Assembly: GCA_014384665.1 (NCBI GenBank)
Contig: JACNFI010000112.1
Location: 1 to 26,739 of the forward strand
Reading direction: 5' to 3'
DNA length: 26,739 nt
From: Candidatus Cloacimonadota bacterium
GTDB lineage: Bacteria; Cloacimonadota; Cloacimonadia; JGIOTU-2
This document shows, in pieces, positions 23,603 to 26,739 of the stretch. A model generated the notes under the pieces. The model ran no database searches, was not told where the DNA came from, and saw nothing but the letters and a program-made list of their open reading frames with translations. Made by a program: the position numbers and the translations under genes. Position 1 is the first letter of the stretch. Each line of letters opens with the position of its first letter.

Positions 23603-23618
23603 TCCCGATTTATCGGGA
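23603..23618. repeat. TCCCGAT palindrome inside the RNase P P15-P17 arm
   Basis: TCCCGAT TT ATCGGGA; its reverse complement with flank reads TCGTCCCGAT, again matching the intergenic repeat. It lies after CAAATAAGAGAGGA and before CTCTCGGGTAGA. Confidence 0.8.
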
Positions 23619-23785
23619 CGAATCGCTCTGTTCGTTATACTCTCGGGTAGACCGCAAAAATCAAACGGTGACGTTTGATTCAGATAAATGATTGTCGTCC
23701 CAACCTTTTTAAGTTGGGAAACAGAATTCGGCTTATTATTTTCTTTAGCAGATTCATTTTCAAAAAATTTTATGATTGGAGATTT

Positions 23786-25498
23786 ATGAAAAAAAACTGG
23801 ATTGTTAACCCAATAGAAATAGATAAAGAGAAACTTCAGAACCTTCAGGATTCTCTTAGATGTCCCCAAAAAATAGCCAAACTGCTTTTACAAAAGGGGA
23901 TTACCACTTCTGAATCAGCAGAAGAATTTTTCTATCCAAATATTGATAATTTACATGACCCTTTTCTCCTTCCAGATATGGAAAAGGGGGTTAAACGAAT
24001 TGAGACAGCTATTCATAATCAGGAAAAAATCTTCATTTATGGAGATTATGATGTGGATGGCACCACAGCAGTCGCTATATTGCTCAAGGGCTTGAATAAA
24101 TTTGGAGCAAAAGTTGATTTTTATATCCCAAACAGAATGATTGAGGGTTATGGCTTATCTCTTACCGGAAATAAGGCTCTAAAAAGTTTGGGGGCAAATT
24201 TAGTTATAAGCGTTGATTGCGGTATAAATGCTATTGAAGAGATTGATGACCTCAATAAAAATGGTATTGATGTAATAGTTACTGACCATCATAAGCCGAA
24301 GCAGGTTTTGCCAAAAGCATACGCAATAATTAACCCAAAACTAAAAAATTCTTCTTATCCGTATTCCGAATTAGCAGGAGCGGGAATAGCGTTAAAATTA
24401 CTTTCTGCACTTTTTTATCATTTAGAAAAATATAAACCTGAAAGTATATGGGATTATTTTGACCTGGCAGGATTAGGAACAATTGCAGATATAGTGCCTC
24501 TTACAGGAGAAAACAGAATATTAGCAGCTCTTGGTATTAAAAAATTAGAGGAGAGAAAAAATTTAGGGTTAAATTATTTGCTTGATTTGGCTGGGCTTAA
24601 GAAAATTAAATTAAAATCCAGTGATGTAGTCTTCAAAATAGCTCCAAGAATCAATGCCGCTGGTAGAATGGGAAGTGCAGATAGAGCAGTAGAACTGATG
24701 ACAACTACCAAACCAGAACAAGCAAAATTATTAGCACTTTCTATTCATAAGGAAAACCAGAAAAGGCAACAGATTGACCAGAAAACCTTTAATGAAGCAT
24801 GTGATATGATTGAATCAAAATATCAAGACCTAAATGAAACTTTCTTTATTGTGTTAATTGATAAGGACTGGCATCCGGGAGTAGTCGGTATTGTTGCTTC
24901 TAAAATTGTAGAAAAATACAACAGACCTACTATCCTGCTCACACTCTCAGAAGGAGAAGGAAGTGGTTCTGGAAGAAGTATAAGAAATTTTGATATATTT
25001 GAATGCCTATCTCATTTTCAGGATTACTTGATAAGCTTTGGCGGGCATAAATATGCTGCGGGTCTATCAATTATGCCAGAATATATTGCGATTTTTGAGG
25101 AAAAGCTCAATGAATATGCAAGAAATAAACTTTCATTAGATGATATTCAGCCACAAATCCACATTGCTGATGAACTTAATTTTCAAGAAATTGATGATGT
25201 TTTGATTAAGTGGTTAAAACTATTTGCACCGTATGGTCCTGGAAATATGAATCCAATTTTTATGAGCAAAAAAGTAATGATAGTTGGTTATCCATATATA
25301 GTCGGTACAAACCATCTAAAAATCAGAACTATACAAGATAATAAGACATTAGAATTAATTGGTTTCAATATGGGAGAATTATCTCCATTCTTAAAAAAAG
25401 GAACTTTCGTTGATATTACATATTCCTTAGAAGAAAATATCTGGCAAAATGTAGTAAAAATTCAGGGAAAATTAAAAGATATCAGACCAAATGATTGA
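23786..25498 (+). CDS. recJ: Single-stranded-DNA exonuclease RecJ (570 aa)
   Basis: 5'-3' ssDNA exonuclease of recombination and mismatch/base-excision repair. DHH motifs: GDYDVDGTTA (D87, D89, D91), VDCGIN (D144), TDHHK (D167, H168, H169), and the LAGLGTIADIVPL and KIAPRINAAGRMG segments; then DHHA1 with GGHKYAAG (419-426) and a C-terminal OB-like domain (LFAPYGPGNMNPIF, ITYSLEENIW). Length is typical. The ORF is open upstream to 23675, but that part lies inside rnpB and looks non-protein, whereas ATG 23786 has GGAG five bases before it and begins MKKNWIVNP, a normal RecJ beginning. The stop overlaps the next gene's start by 8 bp (translational coupling). Confidence 0.96.
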   Translation: MKKNWIVNPIEIDKEKLQNLQDSLRCPQKIAKLLLQKGITTSESAEEFFYPNIDNLHDPFLLPDMEKGVKRIETAIHNQEKIFIYGDYDVDGTTAVAILLKGLNKFGAKVDFYIPNRMIEGYGLSLTGNKALKSLGANLVISVDCGINAIEEIDDLNKNGIDVIVTDHHKPKQVLPKAYAIINPKLKNSSYPYSELAGAGIALKLLSALFYHLEKYKPESIWDYFDLAGLGTIADIVPLTGENRILAALGIKKLEERKNLGLNYLLDLAGLKKIKLKSSDVVFKIAPRINAAGRMGSADRAVELMTTTKPEQAKLLALSIHKENQKRQQIDQKTFNEACDMIESKYQDLNETFFIVLIDKDWHPGVVGIVASKIVEKYNRPTILLTLSEGEGSGSGRSIRNFDIFECLSHFQDYLISFGGHKYAAGLSIMPEYIAIFEEKLNEYARNKLSLDDIQPQIHIADELNFQEIDDVLIKWLKLFAPYGPGNMNPIFMSKKVMIVGYPYIVGTNHLKIRTIQDNKTLELIGFNMGELSPFLKKGTFVDITYSLEENIWQNVVKIQGKLKDIRPND

Positions 25499-26393
25499 AA
25501 TAAAAAAAAATTTATCCATTTTGTCATTAGCTTCTATTATTTTAATTCTGATAAATTTTTTTGCATTAATTGTATGTATCTCTTGTTCACACTTGACCAT
25601 ATCTGATACATCCCCTATTCCTACTTCTCTTCAACATATCAATACTATTAAATTATCATTTATACCACAAAAAATTTGCTATTGTGAGTACTCAAATACT
25701 TTTCTCATATTAGATGATAAATATGATTGTATATTTCGTGTTGATAATAAAGGAAGAATACAACAAAAAATTGGAGAGTTTGGATTTGATAAAAGTCAAT
25801 TTGTTACAATTGCTGACATTTCAACAGATAGTTTTGGTAACCTTTTTGTTCTGGATAATGTTAGCAACAAAGTTGTACAATATGATGAATTTGGTCAATT
25901 TGTAAATTGTTCCTCATACTCAGAAGTTTATGAACCAGAGCTTATAGCAGTTAAGGATAATGGTGATATAATTCTCTATGATTCTTCTTCAAATGAGATA
26001 TATTGTTTTGATAATACAAAAAATTTGTGTTATAATTTTGGAAAATTTGACTTCATAAATCCATCAGAGATTGCAGTTTCAAATGATATTAATTTTGTAT
26101 TAGATAAAGGAAGCAACTCTATTATTGCCTTTGATAATTTTGGTGGAGTTGTAACACAATATAAAAGTAATAATAAAATAATTGATATATCTACAACAAA
26201 ATGTTTTATGTATTATATTGATGATAAAGCAAATATCTTCTGCTGTAAAAAGTATCAAAATTTTAAACATTCTCTGGCTTCTCTTACTGATAACTTTCCT
26301 TTAATTATACCACAACTAATTATATCATATAATAAAACAATAGGAATAATAGATAACAACAAAATCTATTTATTCCAACTTCTTAACAATTAG
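25491..26393 (+). CDS. Membrane-anchored/lipoprotein-like beta-propeller protein (300 aa)
   Basis: Not assigned to a named family. The N-terminus has a hydrophobic signal or anchor (about residues 9-33, LSILSLASIILILINFFALIV) ending CISCSH, so a lipobox around ISC is possible although not canonical. The remainder reads as repeated short beta-sheet blades with NHL/6-bladed-propeller phrases: YDCIFRVDNKGRIQQKIGEFG, DSFGNLFVLDNVSNKVVQYDEFGQF, NGDIILYDSSSNEIYCFDN, INFVLDKGSNSIIAFDNFGGVV. Such propellers usually bind ligands or partners at the cell surface or periplasm. It overlaps recJ by 8 bp, which suggests shared transcription but no obvious shared function. Confidence 0.7.
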   Translation: MIEIKKNLSILSLASIILILINFFALIVCISCSHLTISDTSPIPTSLQHINTIKLSFIPQKICYCEYSNTFLILDDKYDCIFRVDNKGRIQQKIGEFGFDKSQFVTIADISTDSFGNLFVLDNVSNKVVQYDEFGQFVNCSSYSEVYEPELIAVKDNGDIILYDSSSNEIYCFDNTKNLCYNFGKFDFINPSEIAVSNDINFVLDKGSNSIIAFDNFGGVVTQYKSNNKIIDISTTKCFMYYIDDKANIFCCKKYQNFKHSLASLTDNFPLIIPQLIISYNKTIGIIDNNKIYLFQLLNN

Positions 26394-26573
26394 TAAAATA
26401 AGGCATAATCTTAAGAAACTACTTTACAAATAATTTCAATACTTTAATTTTAGTATAAATAATTTTATGGAAATTATATAAGTCTATAAAATTGATTCTC
26501 TTTCAAAATGTATAGGTAACTAATAAGAATCTCTCATATAGAATTTTTTATAAAGGAGTGTTGAAACGAGTTC

Positions 26574-26610
26574 TCCCGATATATCGCATAGGCGTCAACT
26601 TAAGGAGAAT
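26574..26610. repeat. Partial TCCCGAT palindrome and flanking TTCTCC/GGAGAA inverted repeat
   Basis: TCCCGATATATCG is a decayed relative of the TCGTCCCGAT family. TTCTCC (26571-26576) pairs with GGAGAA (26604-26609). It lies in the gene-free 26394-26739 stretch, whose left half (26394-26560) is AT-rich with nothing recognisable. Confidence 0.4.
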
Positions 26611-26624
26611 TTGCTGCAAAATAC

Positions 26625-26720
26625 AGGGGCTAAAGCCCCTAGGAGGTGGCTTTATTTATCTATCCCCAGCGCTAAAGCACTGGACTACTGAAATTGGCAG
26701 AAAAAAATCCGTAGCCCAGC
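26625..26720. repeat. REP-like pair of GCTAAAGC hairpins
   Basis: AGGGGCT AA AGCCCCT (26625-26640) is a perfect palindrome. CCAGCGCT AA AGCACTGG (26666-26683) is a second hairpin with one mismatch and the same GCTAAAGC core. The second is followed by ACTAC, i.e. GTAG at its foot on the minus strand, and GTAGCCCAGC reappears at 26711-26720 as the beginning of a decayed third unit. Paired hairpins with GTAG feet resemble bacterial REP/BIME elements. The region continues past the window. Confidence 0.6.
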
Positions 26721-26739
26721 CATTTTTAACCCGTGAAAT

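Larger units (their letters stand above)
23362..23750 (+). ncRNA. rnpB: RNase P RNA, bacterial type A
   Basis: Catalytic RNA that removes tRNA 5' leaders. Conserved blocks appear in order: GAAGGAAAGTCCGAACACC (CR-I), CCACAGAAAAGAAACCG and AAAGGGTGAAAAGGTGG (P10-P12 region), GGTAAACC...GGTGCAAGGTCAAATA (CR-III/IV), CTCGGGTAGACCGC, GATAAATGATTGTC (P2 3' strand) and ACAGAATTCGGCTTAT (CR-V). P1 can form from TCTGCTAAAGAAAAT (23356-23370) with 23738-23752; P2 from GACAATC with GATTGTC. Ends are approximate. Helices P3, P12 and the P15-P17 arm each contain a TCCCGAT/ATCGGGA stem. A P19 hairpin CCCAACcttttTAAGTTGGG is present near the 3' end. Confidence 0.95.

Noticed and set aside
23675..23785. N-terminal 37-residue extension of RecJ
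   Set aside because: Lies within and just after RNase P RNA; ATG 23786 has a proper ribosome binding site and the normal RecJ beginning.

Overview
The window looks like a chromosomal segment of an AT-rich, uncultured-type Gram-negative bacterium. A member of the FCB group, possibly Cloacimonadota-like, is my best guess. This rests on the low GC, the very large DUF4175-like coiled-coil protein next to a secreted TPR protein, YicC and RNase R homologues, and intergenic DNA packed with short palindromic repeats. It is an inference; no rRNA or phylogenetic marker comparison was possible.

Layout. (1) 1-2.4 kb: 3' part of a type III restriction enzyme (Res) on +, then two tiny ORFs, one encoding a four-cysteine protein. 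(2) 2.4-3.8 kb: dihydrolipoyl dehydrogenase on +. (3) 3.8-4.6 kb: a small DUF2007-like gene between two miniature transposon-like elements. (4) 13.4 down to 4.6 kb: a long run on the minus strand, namely DUF4175-like protein, TPR protein, a third miniature element, YicC, a small membrane protein and RNase R. (5) 13.5-15.4 kb: a stable-RNA and mobile-gene cluster on minus, with tRNA-Thr(CGU), a GIY-YIG protein, tmRNA (ssrA), a RelE/ParE-type toxin-antitoxin pair and a truncated second copy of the ssrA 5' end. (6) 15.6-19.5 kb: a secreted N-acetylmuramoyl-L-alanine amidase (minus), divergent from DNA polymerase I (plus). (7) 19.9-22.3 kb: a LarA-family protein and a DUF362/ferredoxin protein on +. 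(8) 22.6-26.4 kb: a CT398-type zinc-ribbon coiled-coil protein, RNase P RNA (rnpB), RecJ and a lipoprotein-like beta-propeller protein on +. (9) The right edge holds REP-like palindromes.

Many genes concern RNA processing and quality control (RNase R, YicC, tmRNA, RNase P) or DNA replication and repair (PolA, RecJ). RNase R and tmRNA cooperate in trans-translation in other bacteria, but here they lie about 7.5 kb apart and are not an operon.

The most unusual content is non-coding. Three elements share TGAGTCCACT-type terminal inverted repeats and each is flanked by its own exact 4-bp target duplication (TTAA, TTTA, TATT). A toxin-antitoxin module lies between an intact tmRNA gene and a diverged copy of its 5' end. 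The RNase P RNA carries, in three of its arms, the same TCCCGAT/ATCGGGA palindrome found as an intergenic repeat elsewhere in the window.
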